In this document: positions 21,981-35,892 of the stretch, piece by piece | How positions within the stretch are numbered: position 1 is the first letter of the stretch | Layout: each line of letters starts with the position of its first letter | Assembly: GCA_015178975.1 (NCBI GenBank) | Contig: WHVD01000029.1 | Location: forward strand, 62,001-126,000 | DNA from: Hysterangium stoloniferum | Taxonomy: Eukaryota > Basidiomycota > Agaricomycetes > Hysterangiales > Hysterangiaceae | Direction of reading: 5' to 3' | Length of the DNA stretch: 64,000 bases | Made by a program: the position numbers and the translations under genes | The notes under the pieces: model-generated | What the model was told of the DNA's origin: nothing | Database searches by the model: none | What the model saw: only the letters and a program-made list of their open reading frames with translations

Positions 21981-24418
21981 CGAATTCGGGCATTCCGAGA
22001 ACCAAAACGGTGGTTCTGACCCACGCGAATGCTAATGGTAGTCACGGCAATTTATTGACCCTTCTCGCGCATCTCGGAATATTTCCGCTTATGGCTGCTG
22101 CGAGGTTTGACGAGATGGATATCGTAACTGTGAGATGAAATCGCAATGTCAAAGAGCGGCCTAGCATGGCGGCCCGATGTATTGATCCGTTCAGCGGTGT
22201 GGCACATAAACTGCTTTCCCTGTCAAATATCATATCGTGATTGTCACGCACTTGACCCGAAGGAGCCACATTGCATCTCACCCCCACCGGGTAAAAGGCA
22301 AATCGTTTATATTAAATGGGGACGTCAAATTTATACCCCTCATTCAGGTTTGTGCCTATGCACTCGGACAACTTGAACTTGATGATGAATGCACCACAAC
22401 AGGTTCTTGTTGTACGTAGGTCTGGTGTTGCCGTTGTGGTCACTAGACAACATGCATTACGATACTATACCACGATCCTTTCTGCTAAATCTATTATCTG
22501 ACAATTATTGGTATATCACCTATTAGATGAGACAACAAAGAGACCGTAAGATCGAGTGACGAGTCACATCCTGATCTAGTAATTAGCGTATACAACGAGT
22601 GCCAAAATCACAGGAATAATCAAGAATCAATTATAGACGCACGATGAAGCTTTGATTATTTGAACCGTTATGTAACATTTGCCTGTAGAAAGTACGTCGT
22701 CTGCAAGATCATCTGAGAAAAAGAATGCAAGCAACGGCAGGGGTCGGAAAAAATTCGACCCCAGCGATGGTACCTTCCAAGGACTCCCATGCATTTTGTA
22801 ATTAGCAAGGCGCCTCCAACACAGATCAAGTTGCTGTTTCAAGCAATCCTGCTGTATCGATGCAAAGGCACCACTGTCTAGGTACGCTTGGGTACCATCC
22901 TCTCCGCTTTTATTGAAGATTAGATTAATACCCCTACGGGCGGAATTTCAATCTTCAAAAGTTGGTCGTGGTGGTTGGTGTTTGCCCTTGTTAGGCTCAG
23001 AAAGCAATGTAACTTTAGAGTATCGAGTAATAGCTCCGGCTAGATACTTGCGTACTTGTACTGATCATCCGGCGACCCTCCATCGTACTGAAATTAGACA
23101 AGCAAAAGTCCATTATGTGCATTCAAGTTATTTATTGGAGGCTTCAGCATGGTTTATGCTTGTCTTAGTGTTGGAATTGGTGATGAAACCACCCTTTTCC
23201 CAGGGGCTTCACTTTTTCATAGGAGGATGCTAATTGTGGACCATGTTTTCTGAGGTTAATGCATGCCAGAACCAGTGTACACCTAAACTAGCAGCCTACC
23301 TATCATGTCAGAAGGTGATTCACTAACTGACACATTGATTGACAAACAAGTACTATTATTACAAGTCTATTACCCACTTGTAGATTGTGTATTACAATAA
23401 GCCAACTCATACTATTTTTAATACTTAGTTATTTCACAGTAGACTACAGAAAACATGATATCAAATTATTATTGGATTGTCAGAGCAACCCAGAGGAAAA
23501 TAGGTTGTATTATTTGATGTGGCTCTGTGCTGGTTAATATCATAAAATTGAGAAACTATTTTGCGAACAAGTGCAAAGTCAAAGTCATGCAATTTTATTG
23601 CAGTGATAGTTTCAAAAAGGGACCACAGGTTGCCTGCTGGGAATTTCTTTTGATGGTAATTGTTAGAATGTGCACATCATGAATAACAGATTCAAAGACC
23701 ACACCTATTTTTAGGACAACAAAGGCGGTTTGTCCCTTGGCTACCTTCCCTTTGTTTCACCCTTTCCTTTGTTCTGATGCTTATTGTTCTTACTGTTTTG
23801 TTGTTCTACCAAAGATATATACAGTAAGCAGTAGATAGTGCTTGACTTTACCTCAGTCCATTATGCTTCTTTTACAAGACCGAGGTACACTTTCTTTTAT
23901 TATATGTTAGTATGCATTATTCATGTATTTTATAGATACTTTAGGTACATACTTAACACAGTCTGTTATGCTTTTTATATGAGACTCAGATACTTTGGGG
24001 TCTTGATTTCCAACAGTAAGAGGGCATGCATCCATGGTGGCCTCATCATCATTAGCATTGGACCTGTTTTCATCACTAATAACAATGAATTATCCACAGA
24101 GAGTGGGGAATGGTACATGTAATCTTCCTTTTCTCAGAACCTGCCAGTGATCTTGTTGGATCACATGATATTAGACATGTGGACAGAGAAAATGTTGACT
24201 GCATAGGAGGATGACCAAAAACTTTAAAAGTTATTTATCCACTCAAGTATATATATTTATATTGTTTGCTGTAGAATTAATATTTCATCAAATTCAATCC
24301 ATCAGGTGAGACTCTGGAGAATGGGGAAATATTAATATTAATCTTCAATCTGATAAAAGGTAGTCAAACAATCATCTGTAGATTATTCTTTTGGAATAAA
24401 TTCCACAATGTGGATTGG
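21981..24418. other. Gene-less tract with an interspersed repeat
   Basis: No gene is supportable. Bases 23193-23430 are a diverged copy of 49290-49540, sharing blocks such as tcatgtcagaaggtgattca and ttgtagattgtgtattaca. The part after about 23,200 again becomes CpG-poor and transposon-like. One ATCTGATAA motif is at 24348-24356. Confidence 0.4.
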
Positions 24419-25034
24419 TGTTAAGTTGTGTGCATGGAGCTTAGGGTTTCTGGAGAAACCCATGGGAAAGCCAGTAGGACTTGGCTTCAGCCTATAGACT
24501 GTGCCCTTGTGAGATTGTCTTATCCAATTTCAAATGGGTGGAGGGTAATCCCGGGGAGTCTGGGGGGGGTTCATGGGTTGAGAGGTTGGGGGGTCGAGAT
24601 AAATAGGTTGGAGGTCGAGTGATAGATAGGTTGGAGCCCATGGGCTCCAATGAGGTAAAGTGGTGTGTTTCAAAGAGGAGTTTAGAGTGGAAAATGTACT
24701 TGAGATTACTGGGGGGAATCTAAGCTGATTTTCTGACCAGATTGTATATACAATATCTGCCAGACTATATAGACTGTGGAATGAATAACATACCAAATCC
24801 AGTAATAATGAAAACTAAACTAGCAAACATGAAACAAGATAAATAAACACCAAACTTGGTGTTAGGAATGGAATGGAACAGAGCAGAGTCTGAATTGTGA
24901 CAGGTCATTTGACCATAATGGGAATGGGGTTAGAGGGCTGTCAGATTTTCCAAGTGGGGTCTGGTGACTGGTGTGTGGGACAGGGTTGGAGATAGACAGG
25001 AGCAGAGTCCAGTGGGTATTCCAGTGATGGCTGA
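24419..25034 (-). repeat. LTR family B, 5'-truncated
   Basis: In reverse orientation it starts TGTTAAGTTGTGTGC and carries gggtttctggagaaaccc, the aggacttggcttcagcct block and the tracts of the complete B copies. Similarity ends near 25034, before the outer end (CAGTCATAACA). The base before it is attgg, but no matching duplication can be found because the far end is lost. Confidence 0.7.
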
Positions 25035-25049
25035 ACTTGGGCAAAAACA

Positions 25050-28000
25050 TAGCCCCATAAATGTAGATTGAAAAATAATAATAAAGTTTAATAATTTTTT
25101 TGAAAATAAAAGTAAAGCATGAAAAACATAAAAATCAAAGGTGCAGAGAAATCCACTTAGGACTTGAAAACATGTCAGAAACCTGTAAAAGCAAAGAGAG
25201 ACATAGGGCGACAGGGAAAAATGCAAATGAATCCAACATTACACAGGGTCTGTGGAGTGCAGTCAGAGAGAAGATAGTGGTCCGGGTTTGAGTGGGTAAG
25301 CTGTATGAAAGTCAGTAACAATTTCTGTGGCATTACAAAGTTCCATGGCCAAAATCCATGAAGTCTCTTCATCGGTGCCCTTGTAACCTGCCCACTTGAC
25401 CAAGTAAAGCAGTTTACAAGTGTGTCGATGCTTATCAATTTTCGAATCTAAAATTTGTGAGATTTCAAACTTGGGTTCTCCATCAATAATGACTGGAGGA
25501 GGTGGAGATTGCATGTGATCTGGGATAGTGTTAGCAGTACAAGGTTCTAACATAGAAACATGAAATACTGGGTGTACCATGCACATGCTATCCAGAAGCT
25601 GTAGGGTCCAAGAAACTGAACCTACTTGTGCTATTATTTCAAATGGACCTAAATGTTTTTCAGCAAGCTTCTTTGATAGATGGGTAGTCCAGAAGAATTG
25701 AGCTTTGACAAAAATGTGATTGCCAATTTTGAAGTTGGGTGGCAGAATCTGGTGTTTGTCCACTGAATGCTGATATTGCTCTTGGGCAGATGTTATTGCA
25801 GTCCAGAGTTCCTCGTGGAGCTCATGGAGGTCTGTGACAAACTCTTCAGCATGGGCAGAGGTGAGATTTTGTTCTGGATGTACTGTAATATTTGGATTAT
25901 ATCCTTTATTTGCAAAGAATGGGGAAACACCAGTAGTGGCTGAAGGTGCATTGTTGTAAGCAAATTATGCAAGTGGTAACAGGGATTTCCAATTGTCCTA
26001 TTGATAGTTGCAATATACACGGAGATATTGTTCCAATGTCTGATTGACATGCTCGGTTTGTCCATCACCTTCTGGGTGATGTCTGGATGTGAAGTGTAAC
26101 TTCATGTCCAAGGATTTCCCAAGGGATCTAAAGAAGTGAGACACGAACTCTGATCCTTGATTGGAAGTCACATGGGATGGAACTCCATGCTTGGAAAATA
26201 CATGGATAATAAAAAGTTCCGCTAACTGTATGGACGTAATGGTATCATATGTAGGAATGAATATACCTTGTTTTGAGAATCTGTCAACAATGACTAGAAT
26301 GGTGGAAAAGCCTTTGGAGTCCGGTAGGTGTTCAATGAAATCCATAGAGATGGAATTCCACAGGTATTCCAGTACTGGGAGTTGTTTCAAAAGGCCATAT
26401 GGCTTGTGACACTGTGATTTAGAGTGTGGACAAGTAATGCAAGATTTACAATAGTGCTTAAGGAATCCTTAGAGTCCGGGCCAAGTGTATTCTCTTCTTA
26501 TTAATGATAGAGTTTTGTTGAACCCGAAATGTTCCAAGAGTGGATGGTCATGTTTGTACTGAAGGATCCTGATGCGGAGGCCATTGGAGTCCGGTACATA
26601 GATGTGATTGTCAAGTCTAATGAAACCATGCTGGTTGAGAGACCACTGGGGTTGACCAGGGTTCATGGGATTGTCAAGGTGTGCTTTAGTTATCAGGTCT
26701 AGTGGAATTGCCAATAGAATACAGTATCTTGATGTAGCTTCTCAATATCCATAATGATAATTCCACAGACAATGGGATGGATGGGGAAAGTTGCACAGAC
26801 TGATATGGTAAGCTGCTGATTCATGAAAATGAGTTTCAGGTTGTGTGGGTTTACCATGGCATAGTCATTGCTCCCCCCTTTAGGATAGATGTCCCATCAT
26901 CTAGTTAAAGTGTTGGGTTTGCTGCCAAGGTGACCAGGTTGAAAATGGATAATCATATTGAAGGCTGATAGGTATTCAGACCAGTGGGCCTGCCGATGGG
27001 TCAAAGGTTTTGTAGTAGAAAAGTATTCCAGGTTTTTGTGATCTGTGACAATGTTAGGATACATACAGGGCGGGTCTCTGGAGAAACCCACAGAATATCC
27101 AGTAGGACTTGGCTTCAGCTTATAGGCTGCCCCCTCGCTAGATCGTGTTGTCCAATTTCAGATGGACGGACGGGAATCCCGGGGAGTCTGGGTGGGGATC
27201 GTGGGTCGAGGTTGGAGATTGGAGGTCGTGGGTCGTGAGTTGAGATTAGTGAGAGAGATAGATGTGCCGGAGCCCGTGGGCTCTGACTAGTGCGAGCGGT
27301 GTGATTCAAATAGGGTTTTAGAGCGGAAAATGTATTAGATTACTGGGGGGAATCTAAGCCGATTTTCTGACTGGATTGTATGTACAACATCTGCCAGTTT
27401 AAATAGACCGTGGAGTAAATGTCATACTGAATCCAGTAATAATGAAACGAAACGAGCAAAACATAAAACAGGAATAGTAAACACCAAGTTGGTGTTAGGA
27501 ACGGGACGGAACGGAGTGGAGTTCCAAATAGTGACAAATCATAAACCATAACGGGAAATGGAGCAGGAGCGGAGTCCGAATCGTGACAGGTCATTTGACT
27601 AAAATGGGAACGGGGCTCAGTTAGAGAGGTGACGGGTTTTCTGAGTGGGGTCCAGTGACTGATGCGCGGGATGAGGTCAGATATAGACAGAGACGGAGTC
27701 CGGTGGGTTTTCCGGTGACTGAAACACAATGTAATGAAGACGAACATAGATGAGTCTGACGTACGGAGTCCGGTGGGAATTCCGGTGAACTGATAACGGG
27801 TGCGTGTAGGGTGCAGGTGCGTGTAAGTTAGTGCCTGGAGTCTGGCGGGATTTCCAGTCGTAAAAGACAATGTCAATCGGAATTCCCAAGCCTTCCAAAT
27901 AGTGTCACCACATTTTGAAAGCTGAAAAAATTGCCAGCAGTTCCTTATCATGAACATCATAATTGAGCTCTGCTCTGGTGAAAGTCTGGGACAGGAAAGC

Positions 28001-30070
28001 CACTGGGTGGACTTCTCCATCAGTGTCCTGGATAGACAGAATGACTCCAAGTGCATAGTCTGAGGTGTCTGTTTCAACAATGAGCAGAAAGTCCGGTTTC
28101 CAATGCAACAGAATTGGAGCTGAAGAAAAAGAATCTTTCAAAAGATTGAAAGCTTTTTGACACTTATCATTAAAATTCCACGGAGTATCCTTGCACGTAA
28201 GATGGGTAAGGGGAACCATGATGTTGGAATATCCACGGATAAACTGTCAGTAAAAATTGGTAAAGCTGAGGAAAGATTGTATATCTTTGACTTTTCTGGG
28301 TTCTGGCCAATCTTTGATGACTTGTACTTTAGTTTCATCCATGTGGAGTCCACTGGGTCCCATTATGAAGCCCAGGTATTCCATGGAGTCTGTGTCAAAA
28401 GTACATTGTTTTTACCATTCACAAATAAACCATGTTGTCTGAGTCTCCAGAGAACTTCACAGATTTGTTTGTCATGTTCTGTGGGGTCCTTGGAGTAGAT
28501 AAGAATGTTGTCCAAGTAACATCGCGCATGTCAGAGAAAATGTCATTGATAAAATGTTGAAAAACAGATGGAGCATTGGTGAGTCCAAAGGGCATCACCA
28601 ACCACTCAAAAGCCCCATAATGTGTTCTGAAAGTGGTTTTCCATTTGTCTCCCATGGAGATCCAGACCAAATGGTAGGCATGTTTAAGGTCTATTTTGGT
28701 ATAAATCTGGGCATTCTGTGGAGCATCAAGCAGGTCAGATATGAGTGGGAGTGGATACTTATACTTTTTTGTGACAGCATTGAGTCCTCTGAAATCAACA
28801 CATAGTCTAAGGGATCCATCCTTTTTCTTGACAAATATAACAGGTGCTCCAAAAGGAGACTTAGAGGGTCTGATAAAACCTATGGACAAATGTTCATCCA
28901 GGAAATCACAGATTACAGAAAGTTCTGTGGATGAAAGCGGGTAAATATGTCCAAGGGGTGGCTGGGCACCTTCTTCGAGGTTGATTTTTAAGTCATACTC
29001 TCTGTGGGGTGGAAGCCAGTCAGCTTTTCACTTACTAAAAACATCTGTGAAGTTGTGATATTTCTCCAGGAATGCCTTCTAGATCAGTGGTTTGCTCAGA
29101 TACAGATACCGGAGTTGAGAAACGACTGGTTGCTTCATCAATTTTCAAATTGATAGTGAATACCCAAGACCCATCCATTTTTGTAGCCCTAATAAATGCT
29201 GCAGCATTAATGAGAGAAATAGATGGAGGTGCTGTGGGTTCTGGGGAAGCCATGGGTGCTGTAGGGATCACAGGAGTCCTCAAGACTGCAGGTGCTGGGA
29301 AGGCCATGGGTGCTGTGGAGGCTATGTTGGGTACAGTTTTCTTGGAAGCCACAGGTGTCCAGAAAGTTATGCTGTTTGCTACCCAGTCAATCAATGGATT
29401 GTAGCGGGTAAGCCAGTTATGTCCTAGGACAACTGAGCAACTTGAGTCTAACTGGGTCACATAGAAAGTGACCAACTGGGATGTTCCACACAGGAAACAG
29501 ATGGATAAATCACAAGCTTGGGTGATAACTGAATTGCTTGTGCCATCAAAAAGTCAGAGGCCAACTGGAGTTATCAGATAAGTTGACAACAGATTATTTT
29601 GCATGCATTTTGTATCTAAAAAACAATGAGTTGAGCCAGAACTACGAGTGCTGAAAAAAAGAATTTTAGAATCATATTAGACATAAGTTTAATAAAAAAC
29701 GAGTCAGAGTGCAAAAGAGTGGATGCGTTGAGATGGGTAAACTTGTCAATGCGCGGAGAGGCAATGCAACCCCCAACCCATGTGGAGTCTGTGGGGTTGC
29801 TTACTCTTTTTTTTGAGTCAGAAGCCAGTTTGTCCTTCGATGGGGATTCCATGGAGGAAGTCTTGGCTGTTTGACCTTTTGCAGAGTTTGCTTTTGCCAA
29901 TGGACATTCCAGAACTTGATGACTGGGTTTTCTGCACAAGAGACAAAGGTTATTGTCCATATGATGTTGTCTTTCTTGTGGGGTCAGTTTGCCATCAGGT
30001 CCAAGCTTGCCTGTAAGGTTGAGTTTTCCAGTTTGCTTGCCAGACTGTTGACCTTTGTTGTTGCCGTAGC
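25050..30070 (-). mobile_element. Ty3/gypsy chromovirus-type retrotransposon, nearly full coding region
   Basis: Minus-strand order is gag zinc knuckle (NNLCLLCRKPSHQVLEC, near 29905-29960), protease (LGHNWLTRYNPLIDW, near 29390-29430), reverse transcriptase (28130-28889), RNase H (27871-28219 and 26897-27046), integrase (25998-26714) and chromodomain (YLVKWAGY, near 25375-25400). The integrase second Asp reads SNQGSEF where family members have SDRGSEF. Only a few stops interrupt the integrase-chromodomain half, so it is younger than the copy at 5.87-11.06 kb. A solo LTR-B splits RNase H at 27052-27865. The 5' gag and both LTRs are missing. It abuts the copia element at about 30070. Confidence 0.88.
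27052..27865 (-). repeat. Solo LTR, family B, TSD gacaa
   Basis: In reverse orientation it runs from TGTTAGGATACATACAGG to GATTTCCAGTCGTAAAA. It is flanked by gacaa at 27047-27051 and 27866-27870. Removing it and one gacaa restores the RNase H reading [15 protein letters not shown]. The last bases (TAAAA instead of TAACA on the reverse end) carry a point change. Confidence 0.92.
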
Positions 30071-30552
30071 TTTAGGCCTGGGGCCATAGGAATAGACACT
30101 GGTGCAGAGTCCACTTGTCCGAACTGAGATACGATGCGATCAATGAGAGCAGTCTGGGACAATTTGACGAGAGAATTTGGTCTATCCCATTTGACAGCGA
30201 TGCCAACAACAAAACTGATGGTACTGAGATCCGATATGCTCCAGGCTGATTTCATTTGTTGTGTGAATCAGTCATTTTCAGCCTTAGTAGAGGTGATAAA
30301 TAAGAAATCATCGACGTGGACAGCCACAATGATGATTCCAAAGAGGTTTTTTGATAATAGATGCAGGGTTAATTGGGCAATGGAGTAAAACCCCAGCTGA
30401 GCATTTTCTCATGCATTGTGCGATTCCAAATGCGACTGGCCTGTTTCATACCATATAGTCCTCGTACAACTTTCCAGACCCACGATTCTTTTTCTGGCTC
30501 CTCAAAGCCTTCAGGCTGGAACATGAATTGTATTTCATCATCTGGAAGCAGG

Positions 30553-31371
30553 TGTTATGACCAGAAATCCCACCGGACTCCGGGCACTAACTTATACGCA
30601 CCCACACCCTATACACACCTTATCAGTTTACCAGAATTCCCACCAGACTCCATATGTCAGACTTGTCTACATTCAACTTCGTTACGTTGTGTTTCAGCCA
30701 CTGGAAAACCCACTGGACTCCATCTCTGTCTATGTCCGACCTCGTCCTGCGCGTCAGTCACTGGACCCCACTCAGAAAACCCGACATCCCTCTAACAGAG
30801 CCCCATTCCTGTTTTAGTCAAATGACCTGTCATGATTCGGACTCCACTCCCGCTCCGTTTCCCATTATGGTTTATGATTTGTCACTATTCGGACTCCACT
30901 CCATTCTGTCCCATTCCTAACACCAAATTTGGTGTTTACTTTTCCCGTTTTATGTTTTGCTCGTTTCGTTTCATCATTACTGGATTTGGTATGACATTCA
31001 CTGCACGGTCTATTTAAACTGACAGATGTTGTACATACATACAATCCAGTTAGAAAATTGGCTTAGATTCCCCCCAGTAATCTAATACATTTTCTGCTCT
31101 AAACTCCTACTTGAATCACACTGCTCACACTAGTCGGAGCCCATGGGCTCCAGCACATCTATCTCTCTCACCTATATCGACTCACGACCCATGACCTCTG
31201 ACCTATGACCCCTCAACCCATGACCCCCACCTGGACTCCCCCAGGATTCCCATCTGCCTGTCTGAAATTGGACAACACGATCTAGCGAGGGCGCAGCCTA
31301 TAAGCTGAAGCCAATTCCTACTGGATATCCCATGGGTTTCTCCGGAAACCCACCCTGTATGTATCCTAACA
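30553..31371 (+). repeat. Solo LTR, family B, TSD gcagg
   Basis: 819 bp from TGTTATGACCAGAAATCCC to TGTATGTATCCTAACA, flanked by gcagg at 30548-30552 and 31372-31376. It has a TATA-like ctatttaaac (31010-31019), the aatcagaaaatc-type block (31046-31065) and the cctataagctgaagcc block near 31295-31312. It splits the copia reverse transcriptase frame. Confidence 0.93.
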
Positions 31372-34327
31372 GCAGGCCATATAAGAAGGCCATCTTGACA
31401 TCAATTTGTTGGGTGTCCCATCCTAAATTTGCTGCTAAGTGCAGTAAAATGTGCCAGGATTCCATACGAGCTGTAGGTGAGGTTGTCTTATCATAGTCAC
31501 GTCCATATACTTGCTCAAACCCTTTAAAAATGAGCCTTGTTTTCTGATGGTAGGTTTCGCCAGCAGCATTCCTTTTTATATGAAAAAATTTCCCTTTGTG
31601 AACCTTGGTACCAATGGGAATTTCTGAAGGTGGTACGAGTTCATATACTCCCATCTCTTTCAATGATTGAAGTTCCTCTTGATAGCTGGTGTCCCATGCT
31701 TCCTTTTGGGGAGAGCTTTTTGCTTCATCCCATGTAAGAGGGTCTGTTTTGTATGGTGTGGGGCCATTGGACACAGGTACATAAGCTTGAGATAGCAGTT
31801 AATACGTCAGCATCAGACTCTCCTGGATGGCAAAAACTGTTGAGCATGGTGCACAGCTCATCAGCAACGTTAGCATTTGAGAGGTCAATGTCGTGTAACT
31901 GCTGGATGTCTAGGTGGCATTGTTCCCGTTGGGCACAGACACATGTAGCACTCGCTATGGCATCCTGGACTGCAGTCTCCAGCTGTGAAGGATGATTAGG
32001 GGCTTGTGCCGCTATCCAAGTAGAGTACCAAATGCTGTCATTAGGAATAGGTGCTGGGGCATCATCTGGGATGGCCAACTGTGGAGGCATGCATCATTGG
32101 GTGGTAAAAGTGGAGGTGCAATATCATTAGGTTGCAGTATAGGCATGATGGGTTCTGACTCGTCGATTTCTGGTGGTTGAAGGGGTGACATGACTATCTG
32201 TGGGAGTTTGATGTTAGGTGGTGGTAAAGTGGACATGGTGGGTTGAGATGTGTGTAGGTGACCATCATGGCTTTCAAGGAGTTTTACATGGTAAGAAATG
32301 TATATCTGCTTGGTTTTTGGGTCATAACAGCAGTATGCCTTTGCATTTGGTTCGTATCCAAGTAGGATACATTCTATTGATCATTCATATATTTTTAGAT
32401 TATTTTTGTTGAGTATGAGGACGAATGCCTGGCAGCCAGCCTCTCACAGGTAAGAGAGATCTGGTTTGCAACCATACCATAGTTCCCAAGGGGTTCTTCC
32501 TTTGGATTGTTGGGTCGTTGTCTTACCATGTACATGAGCTGCAGTGAGGTAAAATTCTTCCCAAAATTGGGGGGGGGGAATCCTGCATATGATCGCATAG
32601 TCTGGGCTTTGCCCATTAGTGTGCAGTGCATCTGTTCAATGCGGCCTATGTGTGCTAAGCTATAAGGTGCAGTGAACTCATGTGTAGTACCTCAAGATTC
32701 CAGACATTGACGCATTTCATTGGTTTTTAGTTCTCCATTGTCTGTCGTGTAGAGGCCATCTTTCAACCCAGTTTCCATTTCTTGTGCATGCTCCCAGTTT
32801 TGGAGTGCATGAAAGGCATCACTCTTGTTCTTAAGAGGCATAGACCATGGGAAACTTGAGTAGTCATCTACAATATTCATTATATACAATGATCCTGTGT
32901 GGGATGCTACATCATTTGGTCCTGCCAAATCCACCCAGATTTTTCCCAATTGTCTTGTGGCTTTATGCCCATCTCCCTGTGCTCGCACTTTTGGTACTGA
33001 GTTCTTGGTCTGTTTGCCAAGGATGCAAAAATCACATTTGGGAGGAGGCTGGCAGGTAGAGTTTGGCATATCTTTAATAATGCCATTGTTGATCATATCA
33101 GCAATAGATTGGTAGTTTGCATGACCTAGACGGCAGTGCCACGTAGCGATATCAGGGGCACCATGGGTGTAGAGTGTGTGTTCAACTGTGGTAGACTCGA
33201 GTGACAATGAATATAAGTTTTTGTGAGAGAGTAAAGAACTGCATGCAATGGTTGCACCCGAGTTGGTAGTCAGCCAGGATGATTCATTTAAGTGTGCTGA
33301 AATCTTGTAATCCCTGGTAATACATCTAATTTAAATGAGACAGACTGAGGCAGTCGGGATATAAATGACATCACGAAGGGTAATGTGTGCCCCCCTACTG
33401 ACATGAAAGTGGATGTTGCCCAGGCCAATGGCTAATACATAGGACCCCCCAAGTCCTTTGATGGGTCGCAGTGGAATGGGTCGCAAGGTTTTGAAGTCAT
33501 GGGAATCTGGCATGACATGTACACTCGCACCTGTGTTGAGCCAGAAGGGGTGTGTAGTGCAGGAAATAGGTGTTGCGTTGGTCTGGGATATGGGGGAAAT
33601 GGTGGATGCAGTAAGAGCCGTTATGTCCACTGGGTGAGTTTGTAGTTTCCAGTCAATTGTTGCATGTAGGTCCTCTTCCAGAGCAATCCATCCAGCATAT
33701 TCAATTGTATCAGAAATCAGAAGGGGACATGGGAAGAGGAGCATCTCCAACAGCCATGCTGGCAAAGGCAGGGTCAGGTAGTGGTGTATCCATGTAAGCA
33801 GTGAAGACTTGCCCATTCACACTCTTGATGCTAATGGGGATTTTACCTATAGGTGTGGGGTTTGACCCAGATTTATGGCTTTCCTGATTCTTGCATCGCA
33901 TTGCTTTAGACTCTTCAATGGTCCTACTGGCCATGCCTCCCCCAGGTGACATGCAGTAAGTGATAGTGTGTCCTGTCTTCTTGCAATTTGGGTTGATGCA
34001 GGTGACTTTGGAGCATATTGAGTTGAAAGAGCGATTGTGTCAGTGTTGGACATTTGCTTAGTGTCCAAGTCGATAATGCATTGTTCATTTTCAAGCAAGG
34101 TAAGGATGTGGGATGAAGGGTATGGGGTCAAGGCAGAAGAGTCGGATAAATCTCGAGTGATGAGAGAGCACAAGTGAGGAAAATAAGTGAGGGAATTAAG
34201 CAGGGCTATGCATTTGAAGAGATCTTTGGTAAGTTGGCCCATCTCAAATTCCTGGGAGATAGCCTGACAAATAAGAGAGGCTGTTGTGGGCAGGGATGTC
34301 GACTTTGAGCACCGGAGTGAGGGCTTC

Positions 34328-35048
34328 TGTTACGACTGTGTCGCAACCCTTCGCATGCCGACGGTACAATGGTATATCATCGTAGTTATCCTTCTTCAAT
34401 CAAGACGATATCTCGGAGGCCGTCGGTCCCCCAATGCTGACGTATGCCTTCCGGTCAATCAAACCCGACTACGCCTTTCTGTCTGGTTATGCTTTGATAC
34501 GTCCCTTTCATTATGTTGATCTGTTCCACTCTATGTTTCACATATGCCTATCTATATTTGTAGTCCTCGAACGATTTCCTTTTATCGTAATTTCGCTCTC
34601 AGTTATCATCAGCCTCCAAACTAATCATAAACTTCCTGTTCCTAGTCAAGCTTATTGTTAATGCCGTTTTCCACCCTTCTCCCCATTAGTATTTTCTAGA
34701 TGCCTGTTACTTGTATATGAACCTGCTGTAGTTGTAGTTACTAGGCAATCAGAATATCGACTCAGAATACCCTCATATGTCTGTAACAGTCTCATACTAA
34801 GAATCCCCCCATCCGCCTTTGCGTGCGCTCATCCACTCTCGGCCCCGACCCCTGGCCCGACACTCAACTTGTCCTTTGGTCCCGATCAGTATCTCCCTGA
34901 AAGGAACTCTTGAGGATTAGTCTACGCCAGTCTGAAATCTAAGGACACCCTACGGATATTTGCCAGGGCACAGCACATAAGCTGAAGCCAAGTCCTTCCG
35001 ATCGGTCCCCGTCAGCCACCGACATTAGTCAGTTTTTAGTTCTTAACA
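34328..35048 (+). repeat. Solo LTR, family A, TSD gcttc
   Basis: 721 bp from TGTTACGACTGTGTCGC to TTTTAGTTCTTAACA, flanked by gcttc at 34323-34327 and 35049-35053. It is rich in retained CpG, so it is younger than the copy at 8053. It has the block aatcagaatatcgactcag (34747-34765) and acataagctgaagccaagtc near 34976-34995. It interrupts the copia gag. Confidence 0.93.
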
Positions 35049-35892
35049 GCTTCCTGGATACATGTAATATATTGTTGTTGAGCAGGAGAGAGGGAGTGCA
35101 TGATGGATTGCTGGCAATGTGAAGAGACAGTAATATCAAAATTGACTATAGATCAACAAGTCATGTGACCTGGTCATATTGAATAGAATCAACAAAGACA
35201 TGTGATTTGGCCAGTTTATATAGTATATATTGTATCAAAATCATCAGCCACAAAACCTTTCCAATGAGCAGGCCTGACTAAACTATTTGTAGCATACCCA
35301 AAAATGCATATTATGTAATAATACTCTAGACCATGATTCTATACATGTTTAGCTATCCAGTGTGAATTTTTGAAATTTCTTGCTATTTTCTCTCCCCTGG
35401 TAGCAGTCTGCCAATATGCAAACTCCAAACATTGGAAAGGTTTTGTAAGTCACTGTAAGCTGGACCTGGTGAATGGGTCCCTCATTGTGATGGCGAACCA
35501 AGACAGCATCCCAACATGCTTTTGCATCCAGAAGGGGTTCAGCGAAATCCCATTCGGTTTGAGAGAGAGTAGAGAGGATAAGTGCATGGGTAAGGCCATT
35601 GTTGGAGTTCCAATTTTGGGCAGATAAGGTCAGAAGGATCAGGGATGGGGACAGTGCCAAGGGCATAGGAGATCAACCCTATAATTGTAAGGTAGTGTTT
35701 TGCACTACAGTACCACTCCTTATAATTTCCTTCAGACTTGTTGAGTTTAGCCTCTGTATAAGTAAGGGATATCTGCAAGAGAGGGATGGATAAGGGGGTG
35801 ATTGCTAGAGGGTTGGACATGTTGTAGATGAAAAAATGCCTCAAGACACCAGAAAAGGTATTGTGATAGGTGATCTCAATAGGGACACAATA

